Positions 26,560 through 35,140 of a stretch of 64,000 bases of DNA are shown in pieces. Below the pieces are notes generated by a model. That model did no database searches. It worked only from the letters and a program-made list of their open reading frames with translations, and was not told the DNA's origin. This DNA comes from CAVONB01 sp963697205 (lineage in GTDB: Bacteria; Pseudomonadota; Alphaproteobacteria; Rhizobiales; Hyphomicrobiaceae), in NCBI GenBank assembly GCA_963697205.1, contig CAVONB010000006.1:372001-436000 (forward strand), given 5' to 3'. Positions within the stretch are counted from its first letter, which is position 1; each line of letters starts with the position of its first letter. The translations under genes were made by a program, and so were the position numbers.

Positions 26560-28398
26560 TCAGTAGCTGCTGAACGCACGGCGCGCCCAGTCGGGCGTTC
26601 CCCCGTTGCCGCCGATGCCCGTCCAGCCCGACGACGATGAAGCCTTGGCCTCCCCGAGCCGCGCGATCACGTCGGCCCGCGCACTGGCCAGATCGACCTT
26701 CTTCTTCGGAATGAGATGCGCCTTGCCGTCGAGGCCCATCTGGATGCGCTTCTCGTGGCCGTAGGGATCGGACGTGAGATCGAGCTTCCCATCGTCATCG
26801 ACGGAGGCGGTGAAGTAGGTCACGTGCACCGGGATCTTGCGCGACAGGGCGACCGAGTTGTTCTGCGCGGCGCCGGGCTTGGCGAGCGCGGCGATGCGCG
26901 ATTGCGGCCAGCCCTTGTCGGCCTCCAGCAGAATGTTGGCGAGCGCCAGCGGATCGCGCACGCGCATGCAGCCGTGACTGAAGGTGCGCTGCTTGGAATT
27001 GAACAGGTTCTTCGTCGGCGTGTCGTGCATGTAGACTTGGTGCTTGTTCGGGAACAGGAACTTCACGACGCCGAGCACGTTGCCGCCGCCGGGCGGCTGG
27101 TAGACATGGTAGTTGCGGATGTCCGATTTCGTCCAGTCCACCTGCCGGGGATCGATATCGCGGCCGCCCTGCGCGATGCGCAGATTGTGCGAGCCGAGGA
27201 TCTTGCCGCCCTTGAGCAGCGAGGGCAGCACCTCCTTGACCTTGATGGAATCCGGCACGCCCCAGATCGGGTTGAACACGATGGTCTCCATCATGTCGGA
27301 GAACACCGGGGTTTGCTTGTCCGTCTTGCCCGCGATCATGCGTTCGCTGTGAATGATCCGGCCGTCCTTCACCACGCGCACCGTGAACTCGGGGATGTTG
27401 GCCCACACGTAGAGGTCGCCGAGGCTGACCGGCATCCAGCGCCATTGCTCCATGTTGAGCAGCACGCGCTGGGCCTTGGCGCGCGCCGCCGCGTCGCCCG
27501 TCTTGAGCTCCAGATAGATTTTGCGCAGCTTCTGGAAGGCTGCGTGCTGGGGCTGCAGGCTCGTCAGGTAGGCACCCGGCGCCTCCGTTTTGGCGAGGTC
27601 GTCGAGCACCGCGTCCGGCGCGAGCAGAGGCGTAGACCGGTCGATGTCGAGGGACAATTCGCGCGGATCGATGCGCCCGCCGCGCGCATCGCGGGCATAG
27701 CGCAGCGCCGCCCGCGTCAGCGCGATGTCGACGGCTGCGAGCCGCGCGTCGGCCGGCCGCGCCTCACCCGGTGCAGGATCGAGGGCAGGGATCTGATAGT
27801 CCTTGGCCTCCAACCCCCAGTCGCCCGCCGCGGCCAGCGTCGATGCAACCTGTTCGCCACGCGGCGTCAGCCCCAACGGCCCCACCCAAGCCGGCACGCT
27901 GGCGCGCGCGGCATAAAAACCTCTCAACGCCGCTTCGGCGGCATCAGCCTTGGGACTAAGCTTGGCCATCTCCGCGCCGATCGCAGCTGTGACGCCATCG
28001 ATCGCCGGCAGGGGTGCTGCGGCCGCGGGCTGAGGCTCGGAAATGGCCGGCGCGGCCTCCGGGGGCGCGACGGAAGGCGTCGGGACCTCGGTCGATGCCA
28101 CGGCCGGGCGCGGCGCAGGGGACGTCTCCAGAGAGGCCGCCGGGGGCGCCTCAGGTGACGTTGTGGTGCTTTGCGCCGTGCCAGGAGCGGCCGGTTCGGC
28201 TGTCGCGCCGCCAGCCGTTTCGCCACCAACCGGCTCGGCAGCCGGCGTCACCTGGACCGCACCCTCTTCGCGCGAGGCGACCCGGAAATCGGCGGCTTCC
28301 TCGCCCGCTGCCGCCGGCGACGATCCGAGCGATGCCGTGGCGCCGGCCAGCGCTGTCGCCAGCACGATGGCCCAGGTAAGGCGGCTGAAGTCGGACAT
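26560..28398 (-). CDS. L,D-transpeptidase, YcbB/LdtD-like
   Basis: A 612-residue envelope enzyme. A signal peptide covers about residues 1-33, then a 120-residue Ala/Pro/Glu-rich linker, a peptidoglycan-binding-like helical region and a YkuD catalytic domain. The active site is seen in HDTPTKNLFN, then FSHGCMRVRDP with nucleophile C477. The VWANIPEFTVRVVKDG start of the catalytic domain is also typical for the YcbB branch. It makes 3-3 cross-links between meso-diaminopimelate residues; in Hyphomicrobiales such enzymes also attach outer-membrane proteins to peptidoglycan. ATG 28398 follows AAGGAGAT. It is a single-gene unit. Confidence 0.92.
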   Translation of the reverse strand: MSDFSRLTWAIVLATALAGATASLGSSPAAAGEEAADFRVASREEGAVQVTPAAEPVGGETAGGATAEPAAPGTAQSTTTSPEAPPAASLETSPAPRPAVASTEVPTPSVAPPEAAPAISEPQPAAAAPLPAIDGVTAAIGAEMAKLSPKADAAEAALRGFYAARASVPAWVGPLGLTPRGEQVASTLAAAGDWGLEAKDYQIPALDPAPGEARPADARLAAVDIALTRAALRYARDARGGRIDPRELSLDIDRSTPLLAPDAVLDDLAKTEAPGAYLTSLQPQHAAFQKLRKIYLELKTGDAAARAKAQRVLLNMEQWRWMPVSLGDLYVWANIPEFTVRVVKDGRIIHSERMIAGKTDKQTPVFSDMMETIVFNPIWGVPDSIKVKEVLPSLLKGGKILGSHNLRIAQGGRDIDPRQVDWTKSDIRNYHVYQPPGGGNVLGVVKFLFPNKHQVYMHDTPTKNLFNSKQRTFSHGCMRVRDPLALANILLEADKGWPQSRIAALAKPGAAQNNSVALSRKIPVHVTYFTASVDDDGKLDLTSDPYGHEKRIQMGLDGKAHLIPKKKVDLASARADVIARLGEAKASSSSGWTGIGGNGGTPDWARRAFSSY

Positions 28399-28451
28399 CG
28401 CGGGATCTCCTTGCGAGCGGCTTGAATGGCGTGACGCCAGCGGCCGGGACA

Positions 28452-28528
28452 CTAGTGTTCCGTCTCAGACGTTTGCCTCACCTTGCGGCGGGCTTTGGAG
28501 CAAATGTCTGAGACACGAGGAACACTAG
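28452..28528. repeat. Palindromic intergenic element C
   Basis: A 77-bp near-perfect inverted repeat. Ends are CTAGTGTTCC and GGAACACTAG; inside them GTCTCAGACGTTTG pairs with CAAATGTCTGAGAC, leaving a GC-rich loop. It lies 54 bp upstream of the L,D-transpeptidase start and directly beside element D. MITE-like palindromes of this kind are known in rhizobia and Brucella (RIME, Bru-RS); membership here is inference. Confidence 0.8.
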
Positions 28529-28541
28529 CAAGTCCATGATA

Positions 28542-28620
28542 CTAGTGTTGCTTTTGGCATCAGACGCTTGGTTGCACACCTGGCCGCAAAGGGGACGAAG
28601 CGTCAGATGCGCAACACTAG
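28542..28620. repeat. Palindromic intergenic element D
   Basis: A 79-bp inverted repeat with ends CTAGTGTTGC and GCAACACTAG, followed by CATCAGACGCTT pairing with AAGCGTCAGATG apart from one mismatch. It is 13 bp from element C and shares its terminal CTAGTGTT and the CAGACG core, so C and D are likely members of one family. They fill much of the gap between the response-regulator 3' end and the L,D-transpeptidase promoter. Confidence 0.8.
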
Positions 28621-28739
28621 CTGACCCCCGGCCCGTTGAACAGCCGAGGGACTTCCTGATCTGCCGTCATTTCCGCGCACGTCGGTGGCGGCCTGATGGC
28701 GGCGCAGACCGATGATGCATTATCAAAGAAATTCAAACG

Positions 28740-28768
28740 GAAAAAGGCCGGCGGTTGACGCCGGCCTT
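28740..28768 (-). terminator. Intrinsic terminator of the response-regulator gene
   Basis: On the minus strand AAGGCCGGCG and CGCCGGCCTT form a 10-bp stem with a 5-nt loop, and the second arm runs into TTTTT. It starts 28 bp after the stop codon at 28796. Confidence 0.88.
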
Positions 28769-28795
28769 GAAGTTGTTTCCAGAGGTGTGCAGCTG

Positions 28796-30306
28796 TCAGT
28801 TCGGCCGCGGCTCCAGGCCGTACTCCTGCATCTTGCGGTAGAGCGTCGAGCGGCCGATCTTCAGCCGCTTGGCGACCTCGGTCATGTGACCGCGATAGCG
28901 GCCGAGTGCCAGCCGGATCATGTCGGCCTCGATTTCCTCGAGCGGGCGGATGTCGCCGGTCTCGCTGACGGCGGGGATGCCGATCGAGCCCGAGCCCGAC
29001 TGGCGGATCTCGACCGTCTGCGGCACGGTGGCTTCCGCGCCCAAGCAGCGCCGGTCCGGTGTAGACCGGCGGCCGAACGGGTTGGCGAGGCGCCGCCGGC
29101 ACCTCGGCCTTGAAGCCCTCGACGTGCGCGGCGATCTGCGGGAACTCCGCGACCGTCAGCTCCGGACCGTCGGCCAGCACGACGGCGCGGAACACTGCGT
29201 TCTCCAGCTGGCGCACGTTGCCGGGCCAGGAGTAGGCCGCGAGCAGGCGCTGGGCGTCGGTCGGACAGGCCGCTGACGCGCTTGCCTTCCTCCGCCGCGA
29301 ACCGCGCGAGGAAGTGCTGGGCCAGTTCGGGCACATCGTCGATGCGCTCGCGCAGCGGCGGCACCCAGATCGGGAACACGTTGAGGCGGTAGTAGAGATC
29401 CTCGCGGAACTTGCCTTCCTTGACGAGCTGGATCATGTCGCGATTGGTCGCCGAGATCAGGCGGAAGTCGACCTTCACCGGCTTCTTGGCGCCGACCGGA
29501 TCGACTTCGCCTTCCTGCAGCGCGCGCAGCAGCTTGACCTGCGCGTCGAGCGGCAGCTCGCCGACTTCGTCGAGGAACAGCGTGCCGCCGTCGGCCTCCT
29601 GGAACTTGCCGATGCGCTTGTCGGTGGCGCCGGTGAACGAGCCCTTCTCGTGACCGAACAGGATGCTTTCGACGAGGTTTTCCGGGATCGCGCCGCAGTT
29701 GACGACGATGAACGGCTTGCCGGCCCGCTCGCTCTCGCCCTGGATGGCGCGCGCGATCAGCTCCTTGCCGACGCCCGATTCGCCTTCGATCAGGACCGGG
29801 ATGTTGGAGGCGGCCGCGCGCTTGCCCAGCGAGATCGACCCGCTGCATGGCATCACCGCGCATGATCAGGTCGTCGAAGGTCGAGCGTGCCTTCGACCGT
29901 CTTCTTGATGCGCGTGATCTCGCCGGCCAGTGCTTCGATCTTGAGCGCTGAGCGGATCGAGACTTCCAGGCGCTCCGGGCTCGCCGGCTTGATGACGAAG
30001 TCGACTGGCGCCGAGCCGCATCGCGTTGATCGCGGCATCGATCGAGCCGTGCGCGGTCTGCACGATGATCGGCGGCATGCCGGGCTTGCCCTGCAGCCGT
30101 TCGAGCACGGCCATGCCGCCGGGTTCTGGCATGACGAGATCGAGCAGCACCAGATGAATGCTGCTGCGGTCGCCGCTCTCGAGGATTTGGAGGGCCTGCT
30201 CGCCGGAGGCGGCGGAGCGGGTTTCGAAGCCCAGTCGCTTGAGGGTCTCTTCCAGAATGCGACGCTGGGCGGGATCGTCGTCGACGATAAGGACGCGCTT
30301 GGCCAT
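28796..30306 (-). pseudogene. Sigma-54-dependent response regulator (NtrC family), frame disrupted
   Basis: A complete NtrC-type regulator of about 500 residues in several frames. Receiver: MAKRVLIVDDDPAQ with phospho-acceptor Asp in VLLDLVMPEPGG. AAA+ domain: Walker A GESGVGKE, GSFTGA in place of GAFTGA, Walker B GTLFLDEVGE, and SWPGNVRQLEN. Fis-type helix-turn-helix at the C-terminus: RYRGHMTEVAKRLKIGRSTL. Five one-base insertions explain all breaks (plus-strand positions near 30006, 29879, 29836, 29260 and 29040); deleting them gives one continuous reading. No sensor kinase gene is adjacent, so its signal is unknown. It should activate sigma-54 promoters. Whether the gene is truly broken needs read-level evidence. 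Confidence 0.85.
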
Positions 30307-30679
30307 GTTACACTACTCGACGCAACTCGTGGTTACAGGACGGGTGATGCACAAGGACCGGTCGATGACGTGCCGTTCCTGGACACACGCTGACGATTGC
30401 CCACCCAACTCGACAGGCATCCTGCCCGAGGTGCGTAAACAAGCCGTCAACGGCGGACCCATCATGGTGCTGAAAATATTCGGCCTCTGATCGGGCGTGC
30501 CGAACCGGGACGCGGCGGGCCACGTCGGCGATCCGCCATTGGGATCGAATGACGCCAGGTCAAGGCCTTGCCGTCGGCCGCGCTCCCAAGCACATTGGCG
30601 CCCGATCAGCGCGGCGTCAGTCCAGCGCCTGGCGGCGGTACTCGATCCCGGTGCCCGCCGTGTTGCCAAGGAGGCCTCC
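30307..30679. other. 373-bp divergent intergenic region
   Basis: Lies between the starts of the response regulator (minus) and the M3 peptidase (plus). It must carry both promoters; no convincing -12/-24 or -35/-10 pair, repeat or gene was recognised. Confidence 0.4.
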
Positions 30680-32540
30680 ATGAACCCCAAGGTCGAAGAC
30701 ACCATCAAGGCGCCCCCGGCGGGTGCGGCACCCAGCGGATCAGCTCCCAAACCCGATCTGGGGGCAATGCCCGAATGGAACCTCGCCGACCTCTACGCGG
30801 CGCCCGATGCGGCCGAGGTCGCGCGCGACCTCGCGCAGTGCGCGGTCGACGCCAAGGCCTTGCGCGAAACCTGGGCCGGCAAGCTCGTGGCCGCCGGACG
30901 CGACGGCGACAAGCTTGCTGATGCCATGATCGCCTACGAGCAGCTGGCCGATCTGATGGGCCGGCTCGGTTCTTATGCGCAACTCCTCTACACCGGCAAC
31001 ATGGCCGATCCCGCGCGCCAGAAGTTCTATGGCGACATCCAGGAGAAGCTGACCGAGATCGCTCGCGACTTCGTCTTTTTCGAGCTGGAGCTGAACCAGA
31101 TCGCCGATGCCGACATCGCCGAGGCGGTGAAGGCGCCGCGCCTCGCCCGCTACAAGCCCTGGCTCGACGATCTGCGCCGCGAAAAGCCCTATCAGCTCGA
31201 CGAGAAGCTCGAGACGCTCTTCATGGAGAAGGGACAGACCTCGCGCGGCGCCTTCAATCGCCTGTTCGACGAGACCATGACGGCCCTGCGCTTCCCCGTC
31301 GCCGGCGAGGCCGAGCCGCTCGCGTTGGAGCCCACGCTCAATCTGCTTTCGAGCCCCGACCGTGAGCGCCGGCAGGCGGGCGCGGAGGCGTTGGCGAAGG
31401 TGTTCGGGGAGAATGTCCGCCTGTTCACGCTGATCACCAACACGCTGGCCAAGGACAAGGAGATCTCCGACCGTTGGCGCGGTTTCCAGGACGTCGCCGA
31501 TAGCCGTCACCTCGCCAACCGCGTCGAGGGGCCCGTCGTCGATGCGCTGGTGTCGACCGTCACCGCGGCCTACCCGCGTCTGTCGCACCGCTACTACGCC
31601 ATGAAGGCGCGTTGGCTCGGCCTCGATCGGCTCGCCCACTGGGACCGCAACGCGCCGCTCCCCGACAAGCCCGAGCGCACCATCGTCTGGAGCGAGGCGC
31701 GCACAATGGTGCTCGACGCCTACGCCCGCTTCGCGCCCCGCATGGCCACCATCGCCGGCCGCTTCTTCGACGAGCGCTGGATCGACGCGCCCGTGCGTCC
31801 CGGCAAGACGCCCGGCGCCTTCGCGCACCCCACCGTGCCGTCCGCCCACCCCTATGTGCTGCTCAATTACCAGGGCAAGGCGCGCGATGTGATGACGCTC
31901 GCCCATGAGCTCGGCCACGGCGTCCACCAGGTGCTGGCCGCCGGCCAGGGTCCGCTCCTGTCGCACACCCCGCTGACGCTGGCGGAGACGGCCTCCGTGT
32001 TCGGCGAAATGCTCACCTTCCGCGCGCTGTTGGACGCCACGCACGAGCCCAGGGAGCGCAAGGCATTGATGGCGGGCAAGGTCGAGGACATGCTCAACAC
32101 CGTCGTGCGCCAGATCGCCTTCTACACCTTCGAGCGCCGCGTCCACGAGGAGCGCCGCAAGGGCGAGCTGTCCAGCGAGCAGCATTAACGCCATCTGGCT
32201 GGACGTGCAGAAGGAGAGCCTGGGCCCCGCGATCGATTTCAAGCCGGGCTATGAGGTGTTCTGGAGCTACGTCCCCCACTTCATCCATTCGCCGTTCTAC
32301 GTCTACGCCTATGCGTTCGGCGATTGCCTTGTGAACTCGCTCTACGGCCTCTATCAGGAGGCCCATCCCGGCTTCGTCGACAAGTACTTCGCCATGCTCG
32401 AGGCGGGCGGCTCCAAGCACCACACCGAGCTGCTGGCGCCGTTCGGCCTCAACGCGGCCGATCCCGCGTTCTGGCAGAAAGGCGTCGGCGTCATCGCGGG
32501 CATGATCGACGAACTCGAGGCCATGGATGCCGTCGCGTGA
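30680..32540 (+). pseudogene. M3 family oligoendopeptidase (PepF-like), one frameshift
   Basis: A zinc metallopeptidase of about 619 residues. The active site is LAHELGHGVHQ with HELGH at residues 409-413; the downstream Glu ligand lies in LAETASVFGEML. After SSEQ at the 3' side the frame breaks near 32183, where CAGCATTAAC carries one extra C compared with an expected CAGATTAAC; removing it gives EQINAIWLDVQKESLGP and the normal C-terminal half-domain. The start at 30680 follows CAAGGAGG. The family degrades short cytosolic peptides. With a single break in an otherwise perfect gene, a sequence error is likely. Confidence 0.88.
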
Positions 32541-33088
32541 ACCGGCCGCCGCTGCGCGCGCCCGCCCAACTGCCGCCGAGCGCGGGTGGCAACGTCGTTA
32601 TAGGTAAACGTCCGTGCGACCGTCCGCGACAACGCGACCGGTCGAGGCCGGCCCTGATTCCCGGGTATAAGCACCAGGCGTCCAGTGTCGCGGAAGACAA
32701 GGATGCTACGGGTGCCTCGTTCCCGCCAAAGAGGGAGTGTGGACTACCGGCGAAATCGGCCTCGGCTATCCGGCGTCTGCCATCGATCTGCGGCGCCGGC
32801 GGCCGTCCGGACAGGGTCGTCTCGTCGCGGACACGTATGTCACGCCAGGGGGGCTGGCATGCTTGATCGGATATCGGGATCGAACTGAAGCCGATCCACG
32901 AGGGTTTGTCGGTAGCGGGAAAGAAGAGGTAGGGCCAGGCGGTCCGAGCGTAAGCTTGGTGCGCCGTGTTGGTGCTACTGGCATGACAGCCGAAAATCGG
33001 GCTTTGCGGGGAAACCCGGTGAGGATATAAGCCCGGCCTCGATCGCTGGCGGCAACCGTGGCCGCCAACGCCGCCTGAGAGGTGCCAC
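32541..33088. other. 548-bp leader/intergenic region upstream of kup
   Basis: No gene was recognised. The last 100 bp contain two hairpins (see next entry), so part of this stretch is probably the kup 5' leader. The remainder shows no repeat copy or tRNA. Confidence 0.4.
32998..33067 (+). promoter_or_regulatory. Two-hairpin leader just upstream of kup
   Basis: Stem 1 pairs CGGGCTT (32998-33004) with AAGCCCG (33029-33035) and encloses an inner GGGG-AAA-CCC hairpin. Stem 2 pairs TGGCGGC (33047-33053) with GCCGCCA (33061-33067). The start codon follows at 33089. The layout would suit a cis-acting RNA controlling potassium uptake, but it matches no riboswitch class I know. Confidence 0.4.
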
Positions 33089-35005
33089 GTGGCACAGAGC
33101 TATGTTGCGGGGCAGAGCGCCGAAGGCGCATCGGGCGACCAGGCACACCAGCATGGTTCGTTCTGGGCGCTGACGATCGGCTGTTGCGGTGTCGTCTACG
33201 GCGACATCGGAACCTCGCCCCTCTATGCGCTGCGCGAGGCGGTCACCGCGGCCAAGGCCGGCGGCATGCCGATGCAGGAAGCCGTGATCGGCGTCCTGTC
33301 ATTGATCCTGTGGTCGCTCATCCTGATCGTCACGGTCAAATACGTCCTCGTTCTGCTGCGCGCCGACAACAAGGGCGAGGGTGGCACCTTCGCGCTCATG
33401 TCTCTGGCGCAGTCAGTTGCCAAGAAGAGCGCACCGCTTCTCTTCTATATCGGTGTGGTCGGCGCCGCCTTCTTCTTCGGCGACGCCATGCTGACGCCCG
33501 CGATCTCGGTGCTGTCGGCCGTCGAAGGTCTCAAGCTCGCCACGCCGGCCTTCGAGCCCTACGTCGTGCCGCTGTCGGTCGTCATCATCGTCGGACTGTT
33601 CCTGGTGCAGTCGCGCGGGACGCAGAAGATGGCGACGTTCTTTGGTCCTATCGTCGTTGTCTGGTTTTTCGTTCTGGCACTCGGCGGCGCACTCCACCTC
33701 ATCGACGACCCGCGCGTCTTCCTGGCCTTCAACCCGCTCTACGGCATCAGCTTTCTGGCGCGCCACGGGCTCTTGGCCTTCACCGTCTTCGGCTTCGTCG
33801 TTCTCGCCGTCACCGGTGCCGAAGCACTCTATGTCGATCTGGGCCACTTCGGCAGGAAGCCGATCCAGACCGCTTGGTTTGCCTTTGTCCTGCCGGCTCT
33901 CGTGCTCAACTATTTCGGCCAGGGCGCTCTGATCCTGAGCGAGCCCGAAGCGCTGCAGAACCCGTTCTACCGCCTCTATCCGTCCTGGGCGCTCTACCCC
34001 ATGGTCGGGCTGGCCACCATAGCCACGATCATCGCCAGCCAGGCCGTAATCACCGGCGCCTATTCGCTGACGCGTCAGGCGATCCAGCTCGGCCTGTTGC
34101 CGCGCTTGGCCATCCGCCACACCTCCGAGAGCATGGCCGGCCAGATCTACATGCCGCGCGTCAATACGATGCTGATGATCGGCGTCGTGCTGGTCGTGGT
34201 CATGTTCCAGAACTCGTCGCGCCTCGCCAGCGCCTATGGCGTGTCGATCGTGTGCGCCATGGTGCTCGACTTCGTCATGGCCTTCTTCGTTGTCTGGAAG
34301 TACTTCCGCTGGCCCTTGTGGCGCACCCTCGCACTGCTGCTGCCGCTCGTCATGATCGAGCAGGGCTTCCTGGCCTCGACCATGCTCAAGATCTTCGAAG
34401 GCGGCTGGTTCCCGCTGCTGATCGCCGGCGGCATGACGCTTATCATGCTCACCTGGGTGAAGGGCCGCCGCCTGCTCGAGAAGGCGACGCGCCGTAGCGA
34501 GGCGGACATCGACTGGCTGGTCCGCAAGCTGGACGCCAAGCCGCCGCATCGCGTCTCCGGCACCGCCGTCTTCCTGACCAGCGACCCCACGGCCGCGCCG
34601 ACGTCGCTTCTGCACAACCTGAAGCACAACCGCGTTCTTCACGAGCGCAACGTCATCCTGTCGATCCACACCGAGGAGACGCCGCGCGTACCCAACAGCG
34701 AGCGATTGAAAGTGGAGCAGATTTCCGACGGGTTCATCCGCGTCGTCGCCAAGTTCGGCTTCATGGAGACGCCGAGCATCCCGCGCGTGCTGGCGCTGTG
34801 CCGCAAGAAGGATCTCAACATCGACGTCGGCGCCACGTCCTTCTTCCTGTCGCGCACCTCGTTGCGCCAGTCGGCCAAGTCGGAGATGCCCGTCTGGCAG
34901 GAAACGCTCTTCATCGGCCTGGCCCGCAGCGCGCAGGACGCGACGACCTACTTCCAGATCCCCACCGATCGCGTCGTCGAGGTCGGCACCCAGGTCGCGA
35001 TCTAG
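33089..35005 (+). CDS. kup: Kup potassium uptake transporter
   Basis: A 638-residue K+/H+ symporter. The N-terminal signature VYGDIGTSPLYALREAV is diagnostic, followed by DNKGEGGTFALMSL and FFGDAMLTPAISVLSAVEGL; about twelve hydrophobic helices fill residues 25-440. The soluble C-terminal domain ends TDRVVEVGTQVAI, the normal family ending. The start is GTG at 33089, after CTGAGAGG. The TAG stop at 35003 is part of the CTAG end of the repeat element that follows. A hairpin-rich leader precedes the gene. Confidence 0.95.
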   Translation: MAQSYVAGQSAEGASGDQAHQHGSFWALTIGCCGVVYGDIGTSPLYALREAVTAAKAGGMPMQEAVIGVLSLILWSLILIVTVKYVLVLLRADNKGEGGTFALMSLAQSVAKKSAPLLFYIGVVGAAFFFGDAMLTPAISVLSAVEGLKLATPAFEPYVVPLSVVIIVGLFLVQSRGTQKMATFFGPIVVVWFFVLALGGALHLIDDPRVFLAFNPLYGISFLARHGLLAFTVFGFVVLAVTGAEALYVDLGHFGRKPIQTAWFAFVLPALVLNYFGQGALILSEPEALQNPFYRLYPSWALYPMVGLATIATIIASQAVITGAYSLTRQAIQLGLLPRLAIRHTSESMAGQIYMPRVNTMLMIGVVLVVVMFQNSSRLASAYGVSIVCAMVLDFVMAFFVVWKYFRWPLWRTLALLLPLVMIEQGFLASTMLKIFEGGWFPLLIAGGMTLIMLTWVKGRRLLEKATRRSEADIDWLVRKLDAKPPHRVSGTAVFLTSDPTAAPTSLLHNLKHNRVLHERNVILSIHTEETPRVPNSERLKVEQISDGFIRVVAKFGFMETPSIPRVLALCRKKDLNIDVGATSFFLSRTSLRQSAKSEMPVWQETLFIGLARSAQDATTYFQIPTDRVVEVGTQVAI

Positions 35006-35140
35006 AGCACTTCAGACTTTGATCGAATTGAAACCGACAGGCCGCAAGGCGGCCCGGCTGGTCGGCCGCCCCCGCGGAGGCGCTGCGCGCCGGGAGCGAA
35101 ATAACAACAGAGTCTTTCGACGAAGTCTGAAACACTCTAG
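35002..35140. repeat. MITE-like palindromic element, copy A
   Basis: A 139-bp element. Ends CTAGAGCACTTCAGACTT and AAGTCTGAAACACTCTAG are inverted repeats with three mismatches in the region read. The interior carries CCGACAGGCCGCAAGGCGG and GCGAAATAACAACAG. Copy B at 53.2 kb matches it along most of its length. The two terminal CTAGs supply the TAG stops of kup (plus) and the MFS gene (minus), so the element fits exactly between two convergent genes. No coding content. Confidence 0.88.

Noticed and set aside
33089..33120. A sigma-54 promoter suggested by TGGCAC...TTGC at the kup start
   Set aside because: The spacing is too long for a -24/-12 promoter and the match lies inside the coding sequence.
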